From Cytophagaceae bacterium ABcell3 (GTDB lineage: Bacteria > Bacteroidota > Bacteroidia > Cytophagales > Cytophagaceae): 64,000 nt of DNA. Shown here in pieces: positions 18,234 through 26,033 of the stretch. Made by a program: the position numbers and the translations under genes. The notes below the pieces were generated by a model, which saw only the letters and a list, made by a program, of their open reading frames with translations, did not search any database and was not told where the DNA came from. Within the stretch, counting starts at the first letter, position 1. Each line of letters opens with the position of its first letter. Location of the stretch: assembly GCA_030913385.1 (NCBI GenBank), contig CP133159.1, positions 1,014,584 to 1,078,583 of the forward strand, written 5' to 3'.

Positions 18234-19267
18234 AAGTTTATATTACCGGCGTTTCTGCTATTTCTCCTCAGCATACTTTCGATGAAGATAATTACTTGAG
18301 CGAATTCGTAGCCCCTAAGGATTATTTTCAGGTTTTAGAACCCAGCTACAACGACTTTATTCCTCCTATGCAAGCCAGAAGGATGTCTAAAGTTGTTAAG
18401 ATGAGCATTGCTACGGCTAAAAAATCCTTGGTAAGTGCAGGTGTAGAACAACCAGAAGCAATTATCGTTGGAACAGGTTTGGGTTGTCTTAATGATACGG
18501 AGAAGTTTCTGAACAACATTATCGACCATGGAGAAACCTTGCTTTCTCCAACCTCCTTTATACAATCTACGCATAATACCATTGCAGGGCAGGTTGCTCT
18601 TTTATTGACGTGCCCTAGTTATAACTTTACATATTCCCAGCGTATACATTCTTTTGAAAATGCTTTACAAGATGCTGTTATGCAGTTGGAAGAAGGGTGC
18701 AGTAATGTTCTGGTAGGTGGTGCAGACGAGCTGATTCCAGGGGTTGCCAATATTCTCACGCAAATAGGTTGCTTTTCAAAAGCTTCCTCTAAAGAAAAAT
18801 TCTTGCCTGTACCAGGAGAAGGCGCTGCTTTTTTTGTACTATCAAAACATAAAACACCGTCTGCTTTTGCTTGCATTGATGGTGTAAAAACGGCTTATGG
18901 ACGTAAGTCTAAGCCTGAGGTACAAGAAGAAATTTTAGAATTCCTGAAGAATAACAACTCCTCAATCCAAGATGTTGATGTGGTGATGCTTGGGTATAAT
19001 GGTAACACCAAGGAAGATGAAACGTACCATAAGCTAGTCGCTGACTTGTTTAGTGATAAAGCAATTATACATTATAAAAACTTATGTGGTGAGTATTTTA
19101 CCGCTCCCTCTTTCGGTTATCACCTTGCTGCTAAAATGCTTCAAAGGCAAGAAGTGTTTAAGGAAACTTTAGTGAAAGGTTCAAGCCCAAAAAAGCTCAA
19201 TAAGGTGTTGTTTTATAATGTTTATAAAGATAAGTATCATTCTTTGGGACTAATATCAAAATGCTGA
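18230..19267 (+). CDS. Ketosynthase-like protein lacking the nucleophile (chain-length-factor-like)
   Basis: About 345 residues. VYITGVSAISPQHTFDED at the start and VLVGGADELIPG in the middle show the ketosynthase fold, but the position of the active Cys reads TYSQRIHSFENAL and no Cys is present. The normal C-terminal NAHGT and GHTLGAAG motifs are replaced (MLGYNGNTKEDETYHK, FTAPSFGYHLAAKML). This resembles KS-beta/CLF subunits, which set chain length in heterodimers. The ATGA overlap with the full ketosynthase supports pairing. The frame can open at 18203, but the start at 18230 matches family N-termini. Confidence 0.72.
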   Translation: MKVYITGVSAISPQHTFDEDNYLSEFVAPKDYFQVLEPSYNDFIPPMQARRMSKVVKMSIATAKKSLVSAGVEQPEAIIVGTGLGCLNDTEKFLNNIIDHGETLLSPTSFIQSTHNTIAGQVALLLTCPSYNFTYSQRIHSFENALQDAVMQLEEGCSNVLVGGADELIPGVANILTQIGCFSKASSKEKFLPVPGEGAAFFVLSKHKTPSAFACIDGVKTAYGRKSKPEVQEEILEFLKNNNSSIQDVDVVMLGYNGNTKEDETYHKLVADLFSDKAIIHYKNLCGEYFTAPSFGYHLAAKMLQRQEVFKETLVKGSSPKKLNKVLFYNVYKDKYHSLGLISKC

Positions 19268-20022
19268 ATTTTAGGGTTATATCTATATTGCTTTTTAGCA
19301 TTGCTATTTTAGTTACTATTCTCGATATTTTCTTTGTTGATATCCACTATTCAGTCTATATTTTGATTCTTGTCTTTTATTCAGGGCTTGTGATAGGAGG
19401 GGCTTTTCTTATTGGCATGAATTTTTTTGTTAGGGCAGTTAATTCTTTTGTGACAGATAAAAAGGAAATTGCACTGACCTTTGATGATGGGCCTTCTGCT
19501 TTATATACACCTAAAGTGCTGGATTTGCTCAATAAGTACGATGCAAAAGGAACTTTTTTTTGTATAGGTAAAAGCTTGGAAAGCGAAAGGGTACTTGCAG
19601 AAAGGATCTTAAAGGAAGGTCATTTGATTGGGAACCATACGTATGGACACAGCCCTTTTTTCCCGTTTTACAGGAAGAAAAGGGTAGTGGAGGAAATATC
19701 TCGAACCAATAATATCATTCAAGAAATATCTGGTAAAGCGCCTCTCGCCTTTAGACCGCCGTATGGAATAACAAATCCATCTATTGCAGGAGCAATAAAT
19801 CACTTGGGAATGAAAGTTTTTGGCTGGAATATTCGTTCTTTTGATACTACAGCAAAGGATTTTCGGAAAGTTGTAAAGAGGGTTACTGCTCAAATTAAGC
19901 CTGGCGCTATTATTTTACTGCATGACAATAGACCTGATATAGCCAAAATTCTGGAAGAGGTTTTATTGTTTGCTGAAAAAAATAACTATAGATGTACACT
20001 GATTCCCCATATGCAAGAATGA
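19261..20022 (+). CDS. Polysaccharide deacetylase (NodB domain, CE4)
   Basis: A 253-residue protein: two hydrophobic segments (residues 5-28 and 32-52), then a NodB domain with TFDDGPSALYTP (metal Asp and catalytic base), the metal-binding HLIGNHTYGHS, and RPPYGI. CE4 enzymes remove N- or O-acetyl groups from glycans using a divalent metal. Members of this family recur in flexirubin clusters, where the substrate is unknown. Its start overlaps the previous gene by 7 bp and its stop overlaps the LolA-like start (ATGA at 20019). Confidence 0.85.
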   Translation: MLNFRVISILLFSIAILVTILDIFFVDIHYSVYILILVFYSGLVIGGAFLIGMNFFVRAVNSFVTDKKEIALTFDDGPSALYTPKVLDLLNKYDAKGTFFCIGKSLESERVLAERILKEGHLIGNHTYGHSPFFPFYRKKRVVEEISRTNNIIQEISGKAPLAFRPPYGITNPSIAGAINHLGMKVFGWNIRSFDTTAKDFRKVVKRVTAQIKPGAIILLHDNRPDIAKILEEVLLFAEKNNYRCTLIPHMQE

Positions 20023-20660
20023 AAAAGACAGGATTATTAACCTTATTTCTATGCTTTACGGTTTGGCTATCAGCTTTTGCCCAAGAACGGGGTTTTTCAC
20101 CAATGCAAGATGTTGATTCCTTTAAGAAAGGCCTTGAAGCAGTGGCTACATCTACAAAAACAATAAAAGCTTCTTTTCAACAAGAAAAGTATCTTGCTAT
20201 CCTTTCTGATAAAATTCAATCAGAGGGACTTATTCGATTTAAGCAACCAGGTTTTTTGCGGTGGGAGTACAATGAGCCGTTTGAATATTCTATTGTATTA
20301 AATGGGAAAGAAGTTATTGTCAAGGATCAGGGAAAGTCCAATACGATGGATCTAAGCGGTAGCAAATCCTTTAAAGAGATAAATGAGCTAATTGTCAATA
20401 GCATTCAAGGAAATGTGCTTGATGATGAAAAGTTTGATATCGAGTTTTTACAATCTGAAGACTTTTACCTCACCAAGCTTGTTCCAAAAGAAGCGCAGAT
20501 GGCAAAGTTTGTCGCAGGAATAAATGTATACTTTGACAAAAAAGACTACGCTGTATCTAAGGTGAAACTGAAAGAAGATGGAGGAGATTACACTTTGATT
20601 TCTTTTTTTGATAAGAAAATGAATGAAGCTATTGCAGATGAAGTTTTTTCTAACCAATAA
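20019..20660 (+). CDS. LolA-like periplasmic carrier protein
   Basis: About 213 residues with a signal peptide (LLTLFLCFTVWLSAFA, cut before QERGF). The body fits the LolA/LolB fold: IKASFQQEKYLAILSDKIQS, GLIRFKQPGFLRWEY and YSIVLNGKEVIVKD. LolA shuttles lipoproteins; cluster-specific homologues are thought to carry the lipid-linked pigment to the outer membrane. An upstream ATG (19992) would add nine residues within the preceding gene; the ATGA overlap and the signal peptide favour 20019. Confidence 0.85.
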   Translation: MKKTGLLTLFLCFTVWLSAFAQERGFSPMQDVDSFKKGLEAVATSTKTIKASFQQEKYLAILSDKIQSEGLIRFKQPGFLRWEYNEPFEYSIVLNGKEVIVKDQGKSNTMDLSGSKSFKEINELIVNSIQGNVLDDEKFDIEFLQSEDFYLTKLVPKEAQMAKFVAGINVYFDKKDYAVSKVKLKEDGGDYTLISFFDKKMNEAIADEVFSNQ

Positions 20661-21249
20661 GATATGTTCGATTATAGTAATTTTTTGCTTATTTTTCGGA
20701 TGCAAGACTTCGAAGCACTACAGTTTGCCTGATCCTTATATTACACTTCTGAATAAAGGGCTGGTTTATAATGCGACATTTAATTACAAAGAGAGTCAAG
20801 TCAGTGGGCTTCTGGTATTGAAGAGGACCGGAGTTTCTTCTTATCATGTGGTTATGCTTTCAAAACCTGGGCCTACGCTCATGGAGTTTACCTTAGATCA
20901 GGATGGGCTGACATGGATCAAAACTTTTGAGAGGCTGGAAGAAAAGAAGTTGACGAAATTGATTGAAAATGACTTTAGGATGCTTTTGCTGGATGTGTTG
21001 GAAAATCCTTCTAAAGTAAAAAAGGTCAAGACGGAAAATGACAAAACTATATTCAAAATGGCCGACGGTACCAGGCTGAAAGTCGATAATACAGCCAATA
21101 GGGTATTAACAGCTCAAAATAAATCTTTTCTTAATTTCATTTCTACCAAAGCCACCTTTAGCTATAGAGAAAATGAAATACCTCAAACGATTTTTTTAGC
21201 GCATAATATTATGAATTTAAGTCTTGAATTAGAACTTTTACCAAAATGA
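20638..21249 (+). CDS. Outer-membrane lipoprotein of the pigment cluster (LolB/DUF3261-like)
   Basis: About 203 residues with a lipoprotein signal: hydrophobic segment then LFFGCKTSK. The mature part (VSGLLVLKRTGVSSYHVVML, followed by TLMEFTLDQDGLTWIKTFERL) is beta-rich and of the kind expected for a LolB-like acceptor. It directly follows the LolA-like gene with 23 bp overlap. Aryl-polyene clusters commonly hold a small lipoprotein at this place (DUF3261). I infer that it receives the product at the outer membrane. The first possible ATG is at 20623; 20638 places the signal peptide best. Confidence 0.65.
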   Translation: MKFFLTNKICSIIVIFCLFFGCKTSKHYSLPDPYITLLNKGLVYNATFNYKESQVSGLLVLKRTGVSSYHVVMLSKPGPTLMEFTLDQDGLTWIKTFERLEEKKLTKLIENDFRMLLLDVLENPSKVKKVKTENDKTIFKMADGTRLKVDNTANRVLTAQNKSFLNFISTKATFSYRENEIPQTIFLAHNIMNLSLELELLPK

Positions 21250-21611
21250 TACTTAAAGATAATTTATATAAAATTTCTTCTATAGATGTAGAAGATGAAA
21301 ACTACAAGATAGAAGTTCTTTTAGATGCGGGGCATGAAATTTTTAAAGGACACTTTCCCGAACAGCCTGTGTTGCCTGGCGTTTGCTTGTTGGAGATGCT
21401 TAAGGAGCTGATTTCAGAGGTAAAGGGCAAAGCTTATCGGCTAAAAGAAGCAGGTAATATCAAATACTTGAAACTTGTTGACCCGCGTAATGATCCGAAA
21501 TTAACCTTGCTTATACATGCAAAAGAAGGGGAGGCGGGGCTTACAGTCAATGCCAGTTCCCTGCTTTCTGGAGGTGATACTAATTTTAAAATAAAAGCCA
21601 CTTTTTCCTGA
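21246..21611 (+). CDS. FabZ-like 3-hydroxyacyl-ACP dehydratase (ApeI type)
   Basis: A 121-residue hotdog protein with the FabZ signature GHFPEQPVLPGVCLLEML: the His near residue 36 and the Glu on the helix are the expected catalytic pair. It is shorter than typical FabZ (about 145). With the ApeP-type enzyme at 14123, this gives the cluster two dehydratases, as in E. coli aryl-polyene clusters. It overlaps both neighbours by 1-4 bp. Confidence 0.85.
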   Translation: MILKDNLYKISSIDVEDENYKIEVLLDAGHEIFKGHFPEQPVLPGVCLLEMLKELISEVKGKAYRLKEAGNIKYLKLVDPRNDPKLTLLIHAKEGEAGLTVNASSLLSGGDTNFKIKATFS

Positions 21612-22798
21612 TGGAGTTTAGCAAAAGGTTTGCCCAGCTAAAGTGTTGTGTCATTATACCTACCTATAATAATGAAAAAACGCTAAAAGGGGTTATTGAT
21701 GATGTGCTGGAGTATACGGGTGATGTAATTGTGGTGAATGATGGGGCAACCGACCGGACTTCCGAAATTTTAAATAATTATTCAGGCAGATTTGACCTGG
21801 TTTGTCATGATAAAAACCTGGGAAAGGGAATGGCATTGCGCAATGGTTTTAAGCATGCACTTGAAAAGGGATATCGTTATGCGATAACCATTGATAGCGA
21901 TGGCCAGCATTTTGCTTCAGACCTGCCAAGTTTTTTGGATGAAATAGAAAAAGAGCCTGAGTGCCTGTTGATAGGTGCGCGAAATATGAACCAAGAGCAT
22001 GTTCCTGGAAAAAGCTCTTTTGGGAATAAGTTTTCTAATTTTTGGTTTAAAGTGGAAACGGGCATAAGTCTAGAAGATACACAATCAGGGTTCCGTCTGT
22101 ACCCCATTTATCAGCTTAAGGATTTAAAGTACCTTACCCGTAAATTTGAATTCGAGGTCGAAGTTATTGTTAAAGCTGCATGGAAAGGTGTTAAGGTTAA
22201 AAACATACCTATCAAGGTGCATTATGAAGCAGAAAGGGTCACGCATTTCCGTCCTTTTAAAGATTTTACAAGGATCAGCATTCTTAATACTTGGCTCGTT
22301 ACATTGGCTTTGTTATATTATATCCCACGTAGGTTCATCAAGTCTCTCACGAAGAAGAACATAAACCATTTCATAAAAAAAAACTTCTTTGACAAAAATG
22401 AATCTTTGCATAGGAAGGCTTTGTCAATAGGCTTTGGCGTTTTTATGGGAATATTTCCTATTTGGGGTTATCAGATAATAGTTGGCCTTGCTGTTGCCCA
22501 TTTCTTAAAATTAAATAAGGCTCTTGTTGTAGTTGCTTCTCATATTAGCATTCCTCCTGCTATTCCATTGATTATATACGCTAGTTATTACACTGGCAGT
22601 TTTTTAGTTAAAAACCCTCAGAATGATATCTTTTTTGTACAGGGTTTTTCTTATGAGAATGTTTCGGGCAACCTTTTACAGTATATTACAGGGGCAGTTG
22701 CCTTATCACTAATTGCCGGAGCTTTGAGTGCACTGTTGGTTTACTTCGCTTTATCTTTTAAAAGAAACATAAGCAAATCAGGAAGTAAGGTTGTATAG
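21611..22798 (+). CDS. GT2 glycosyltransferase fused to DUF2062
   Basis: A 395-residue protein. Residues 10-240 are a family 2 (DPM/Alg5-like) glycosyltransferase: CCVIIPTYNNEKTL, VVNDGATDRT, the DXD-like TIDSDGQH, and EDTQSGFRLYP. Residues 270-380 form a DUF2062 membrane domain (GFGVFMGIFPIWGYQIIVGL, SHISIPPAIPLII). Such GT2-DUF2062 proteins are usual members of flexirubin clusters; they may glycosylate a lipid-linked intermediate. It is the last gene of the rightward operon. Its TAG stop (22796-22798) abuts the MITE-like element exactly. Confidence 0.85.
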   Translation: MEFSKRFAQLKCCVIIPTYNNEKTLKGVIDDVLEYTGDVIVVNDGATDRTSEILNNYSGRFDLVCHDKNLGKGMALRNGFKHALEKGYRYAITIDSDGQHFASDLPSFLDEIEKEPECLLIGARNMNQEHVPGKSSFGNKFSNFWFKVETGISLEDTQSGFRLYPIYQLKDLKYLTRKFEFEVEVIVKAAWKGVKVKNIPIKVHYEAERVTHFRPFKDFTRISILNTWLVTLALLYYIPRRFIKSLTKKNINHFIKKNFFDKNESLHRKALSIGFGVFMGIFPIWGYQIIVGLAVAHFLKLNKALVVVASHISIPPAIPLIIYASYYTGSFLVKNPQNDIFFVQGFSYENVSGNLLQYITGAVALSLIAGALSALLVYFALSFKRNISKSGSKVV

Positions 22799-23046
22799 GG
22801 CGCACTGAAAAACGCCCAAAAGATTAATCTGTTTATATTTGTTTAAAAAAGACGTATAGGTGCAAGTTTTTTTAGTTATTTCTTATTTCCCGTGTACCGT
22901 AAATCGAGAAACTTTTAATCTAATACTTTTTTTGGGCTAGCCACAAGCGCACAATCTACTTTATGGTCTTACATTCGAAGTATTCCAATACGTCTTCATG
23001 TAAGGCCATGTTTATCTTGCACACTTGTGACTTTTTCAGCAGGCCC
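22798..23046 (-). mobile_element. MITE-like element, copy 1
   Basis: About 249 bp with imperfect terminal inverted repeats (GGGCGCACTGAAAAAC on the left; GGGCCTGCTGAAAAAGTC read from the right). It is related along its whole length to copy 2 at 41729, in opposite orientation. Flanking TGTATA and TATATA may be a degraded 6-bp target duplication. It contains an internal hairpin around CTTACATTCGAAG/CATGTAAGGCC. No transposase is encoded. It lies between two convergent genes: the UbiA reading frame ends inside the right terminus (last codons and TGA), and the GT2 stop overlaps the left end. Confidence 0.75.
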
Positions 23047-23908
23047 TATATAATATCAAGGACGCAAAGAATATTATAAAACCCATGGAAGAAAGCAGGT
23101 TAAGGCGCATGGCAAATTCATAGGTTACGGGCTTACCTTTCATTGCGGTAAGGTAAAACCATTTAAAAAAGTATGTCATGACTGGTAACATAGCCACTAT
23201 AAAAAGGGCGGTGGTCAACAGTCCATAGTATCGGTTAAAAAAATAAGCAAAGCCGATCATGCAGAGTCCAAATACTGCGGCAGTCCAGGAAAAAGTGCCT
23301 GTAATACCTAGCAAACGGCTAAATGTCATGTCTCCACGGCGTGCATCTTCGCTATGTTGGTAAATTTGCGTCATAGGATACGAGCCGAAGAGCATTAAAC
23401 TGCACAAAGTACCAGCCCAGAGATTCCTTTCAGTCATTAGTCCTTCTAAACTACAATCACTTATAGCAAGAAAGCTCATCATGTAAGTATAGCTGCCTTG
23501 GAACAGGGCAACAACTATCAATCCCGTTATAGGCAGTTTTTTTAACCTAATAGACGGATGGCTGTAGGCTTTTGATGCTAATCCAAGCACAAGTACCATA
23601 GCAGCAAAGGCAGTGTTTATAAATAGCCCAAGTATTAGCGAAAAAGCAAAAAGCAACAGCGATACAATAAGAAGTTCTTTTTTTACAGGAGGTGGCTTTT
23701 TCAACCCTCCTATGCTATCTTCGTCTTTGTCATAGTAACTGTTAAAGCCGTTGCTGGACGGGTAGAACAAAAAATGGATGATGATAAAAGCCAGCACTAG
23801 GTTAGTTATATGAATGGCCTCGGCCTGACTTGCTGCAAACAAAAAGAAAGGTAACAAGAAGAGAGAAAAAGGAATTCTCAGGTGTAAAAATGTGGATCTG
23901 CTGATCAT
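23036..23908 (-). CDS. UbiA-family prenyltransferase
   Basis: A 290-residue integral membrane protein with about nine TM helices. The first Asp-rich motif NxxxDxxxD is NSYYDKDED near residue 56, followed by SIGGLKKP; the second is SEDARRGDMTFSRLLG near 190. UbiA enzymes transfer prenyl groups from polyprenyl diphosphate to an aromatic acceptor. It is divergent from the type III PKS gene (94-bp gap), so its acceptor may be that enzyme's product. The last codons and stop come from the end of the MITE-like element, so the C-terminus may be slightly altered compared with relatives. Confidence 0.85.
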   Translation of the reverse strand: MISRSTFLHLRIPFSLFLLPFFLFAASQAEAIHITNLVLAFIIIHFLFYPSSNGFNSYYDKDEDSIGGLKKPPPVKKELLIVSLLLFAFSLILGLFINTAFAAMVLVLGLASKAYSHPSIRLKKLPITGLIVVALFQGSYTYMMSFLAISDCSLEGLMTERNLWAGTLCSLMLFGSYPMTQIYQHSEDARRGDMTFSRLLGITGTFSWTAAVFGLCMIGFAYFFNRYYGLLTTALFIVAMLPVMTYFFKWFYLTAMKGKPVTYEFAMRLNLLSSMGFIIFFASLILYRAC

Positions 23909-24002
23909 TGATTTAAAAAATATTTCAACTAAATAAACTAAAAAGTCCTTTTCCTGTTTTTACCGAATCCAATATAATACTTTATGATTTGAAAATAAAA
24001 AT

Positions 24003-25163
24003 ATGTCAGGATATATAACCTCTGTCGGAATTTCTTGTCCGCCATACCGTTTCCGGCAGGGAGCTTTGGCGGAGTTTATGGCTGAGTCTGCTGGTATGAA
24101 CCCGCAAGAAAAGCAACGCCTAATGGCCTTATACAGAACATCTGGCATAAAGTACAGGCATAGTGTGCTCGCTGATTTTGGCAAACAGTACCGTTTTTTT
24201 TCACAATCATCTGAAAAACAGTGCCAGCCTGACGTATCCGACAGAATGAAGGTATACCGGCAGTATGCACCCCTGCTTAGTGTTCAAGCAATTAAAGAGT
24301 GCCTTCATGAACATGAAAACATAAACGAGAAAGATATTACCCATTTAATCACTGTCAGTTGTACTGGCATGTATGCTCCTGGTCTTGATATAGATATTGT
24401 TCGTGAACTTGGACTGTCATTTTCGGTACAGCGTACGAGTGTAAATTTTATGGGTTGCTATGCAGCTTTCAATGGATTAAAGCTTGCTAGTTCTATTGTT
24501 GCGGCCAATCCTGAGGCTAATGTCATGGTCGTGTGTGTAGAGCTGTGCACGCTTCACTACTTACCCGGGACTGAGGAAGAACAGATGTTGGCTAATGCAC
24601 TTTTCGCTGATGGTGCTGCCGCGGCTTTGGTACAGTCTCATGCAGATGGACAGCCGGCTTTAGAAATACAAAGTAGTTTTTGCGATCTTTTGCCTGATGG
24701 CTCTGGAGATATGTCGTGGGAAATCCAAAACCAAGCATTTGCTATGAGGCTTTCGGCTTATGTGCCAGAATTGTTACGAAAAGGTGTTGGCAAGCTCTCT
24801 GCCTTAATGGTCAATAAACTCTCTTGTCATATTAAAGAGATTGGTCTTTTTGCCATCCACCCAGGAGGAAAACGTATTCTTGAAGTGACTGAAGAAGAGT
24901 TTGGTATAGATAGAAATGACAATCGTTATGCGTGGGAGGTTATGCGGAATTATGGCAATATGTCTTCTGCAACCATTTTATTTATTTTGCACCGTATTTT
25001 GCAAGAGCAGCAAGATTGTTCTTCCCCTCAAAAGATTTTGGCTATGGCCTTTGGTCCTGGCCTCACCTTGGAAAGCATGGTTATGAACTTTGTGCCTAAC
25101 TATAATAGTAATATAAACCATAAAAAAGGCAAACTACATGGGTATATTCAATCAAAGGTCTGA
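24003..25163 (+). CDS. Type III polyketide synthase (chalcone/stilbene synthase family)
   Basis: A 386-residue homodimer-type enzyme with the complete triad: Cys152 in NFMGCYAAFNG, His286 in FAIHPGGKRILE and Asn319 in RNYGNMSSAT. GPGLTLESMVM at the C-terminus is the family's GFGPG-like loop. It would condense an acyl-CoA starter with malonyl-CoA units to give a pyrone, resorcinol or phloroglucinol. The starter is unknown. It is followed, with 26 bp overlap, by a methyltransferase and preceded divergently by UbiA: a small tailoring cluster next to the aryl-polyene genes. Confidence 0.92.
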   Translation: MSGYITSVGISCPPYRFRQGALAEFMAESAGMNPQEKQRLMALYRTSGIKYRHSVLADFGKQYRFFSQSSEKQCQPDVSDRMKVYRQYAPLLSVQAIKECLHEHENINEKDITHLITVSCTGMYAPGLDIDIVRELGLSFSVQRTSVNFMGCYAAFNGLKLASSIVAANPEANVMVVCVELCTLHYLPGTEEEQMLANALFADGAAAALVQSHADGQPALEIQSSFCDLLPDGSGDMSWEIQNQAFAMRLSAYVPELLRKGVGKLSALMVNKLSCHIKEIGLFAIHPGGKRILEVTEEEFGIDRNDNRYAWEVMRNYGNMSSATILFILHRILQEQQDCSSPQKILAMAFGPGLTLESMVMNFVPNYNSNINHKKGKLHGYIQSKV

Positions 25164-25845
25164 TAAGAAGGAGATAATGGACGATCTTTCTTCTAGTGGA
25201 GAGGTAATTGACCAGACATTAAAAGAACTTCAAAAAATTAATTACTGGTTGGGTGGTGACAATGTGACCATACGAGGCTTAAAGAAACTGTTGAAGAGGG
25301 TCGATAAATTGCAGGAGGTTACCATTGCAGATATTGGTTGCGGTGGTGGAGATACCTTAAAACTTGTATTTCAATGGGCGCAAAAGCATGGACTGAACGT
25401 GAAGCTTTATGGTGTAGACGCCAACCATGATATTATCCGCTATGCTAAAGCCAATACAGCCGATATGCCACAAATAGAATATATTTGTGCGGATATTTTT
25501 TCAGAAGAGTTCCGTCAAAGGAAGTTTGACATCATTATGTCCACACTTTTTTGCCACCATTTTAATGATAAACAATTGGTTTCTATGTTGCGGCAGCTAG
25601 GGTCGCAGTCCAGGTTAGGTTTGCTGATCAATGATCTACACCGGCATTGGTTTGCTTATCATTCCATCAACGTACTTACCTCTGTTTTGTCCCGCTCTCC
25701 GATGGTCCGGCACGATGCAGGGGTTTCTGTTTTGCGGGCGTTCAGAAAAAACGAGCTAAGCAGCATTATACATGCCGCTGGCTATAAAGATTTTTCCATT
25801 AGCTGGAAATGGGCTTTTAGATATGAAGTGGTTGTGCCAATGTAG
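25138..25845 (+). CDS. Class I SAM-dependent methyltransferase
   Basis: A 235-residue methyltransferase with motif I in IADIGCGGGDTLKLV near residue 63, acidic residue in YGVDANHD, and FDIIMSTLFCHHF as motif IV. It overlaps the type III PKS by 26 bp, which implies co-translation, so it probably methylates the PKS product (O- or C-methylation not decidable). UbiG-like fold without obvious membrane segments. Confidence 0.85.
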   Translation: MGIFNQRSDKKEIMDDLSSSGEVIDQTLKELQKINYWLGGDNVTIRGLKKLLKRVDKLQEVTIADIGCGGGDTLKLVFQWAQKHGLNVKLYGVDANHDIIRYAKANTADMPQIEYICADIFSEEFRQRKFDIIMSTLFCHHFNDKQLVSMLRQLGSQSRLGLLINDLHRHWFAYHSINVLTSVLSRSPMVRHDAGVSVLRAFRKNELSSIIHAAGYKDFSISWKWAFRYEVVVPM

Positions 25846-25880
25846 CTTTTATTAATTTATGGCATTAAAATAAGCGGCCA

Positions 25881-26024
25881 CTACTTCACTTTGTACTTTT
25901 CCATTACATTGTTTTTGTTTTTGTCCCAAGGTTTTACCGTTCGGTTGGCCATATCTATGGTCAGGTATATCATTAAGCCGGTAAAGAGCAGTGCAATGAT
26001 CAGTAGTGCCTTATTTTTTTTCAT
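25881..26024 (-). CDS. Small single-pass membrane protein (47 aa)
   Basis: An ATG at 26024 opens a 47-codon frame on the minus strand: MKKNKALLIIALLFTGLMIY, then LTIDMANRTVKPWDKNK and a basic tail ending MEKYKVK. One TM helix with a positively charged N-terminus. It starts 10 bp after the stop of the Nudix regulator on the same strand, so the two may be co-transcribed. Function unknown; coding is supported by composition and start/stop placement only. Confidence 0.65.
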   Translation of the reverse strand: MKKNKALLIIALLFTGLMIYLTIDMANRTVKPWDKNKNNVMEKYKVK

Positions 26025-26033
26025 AGCAATTGT

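Noticed and set aside
24003-25163. DarB or FabH (KAS III)
   Set aside because: The Cys-His-Asn positions and GCYAAFNG context match type III PKS. KAS III also has a Cys-His-Asn triad, but length (386) and the IHPGGKRILE motif favour chalcone-synthase relatives.
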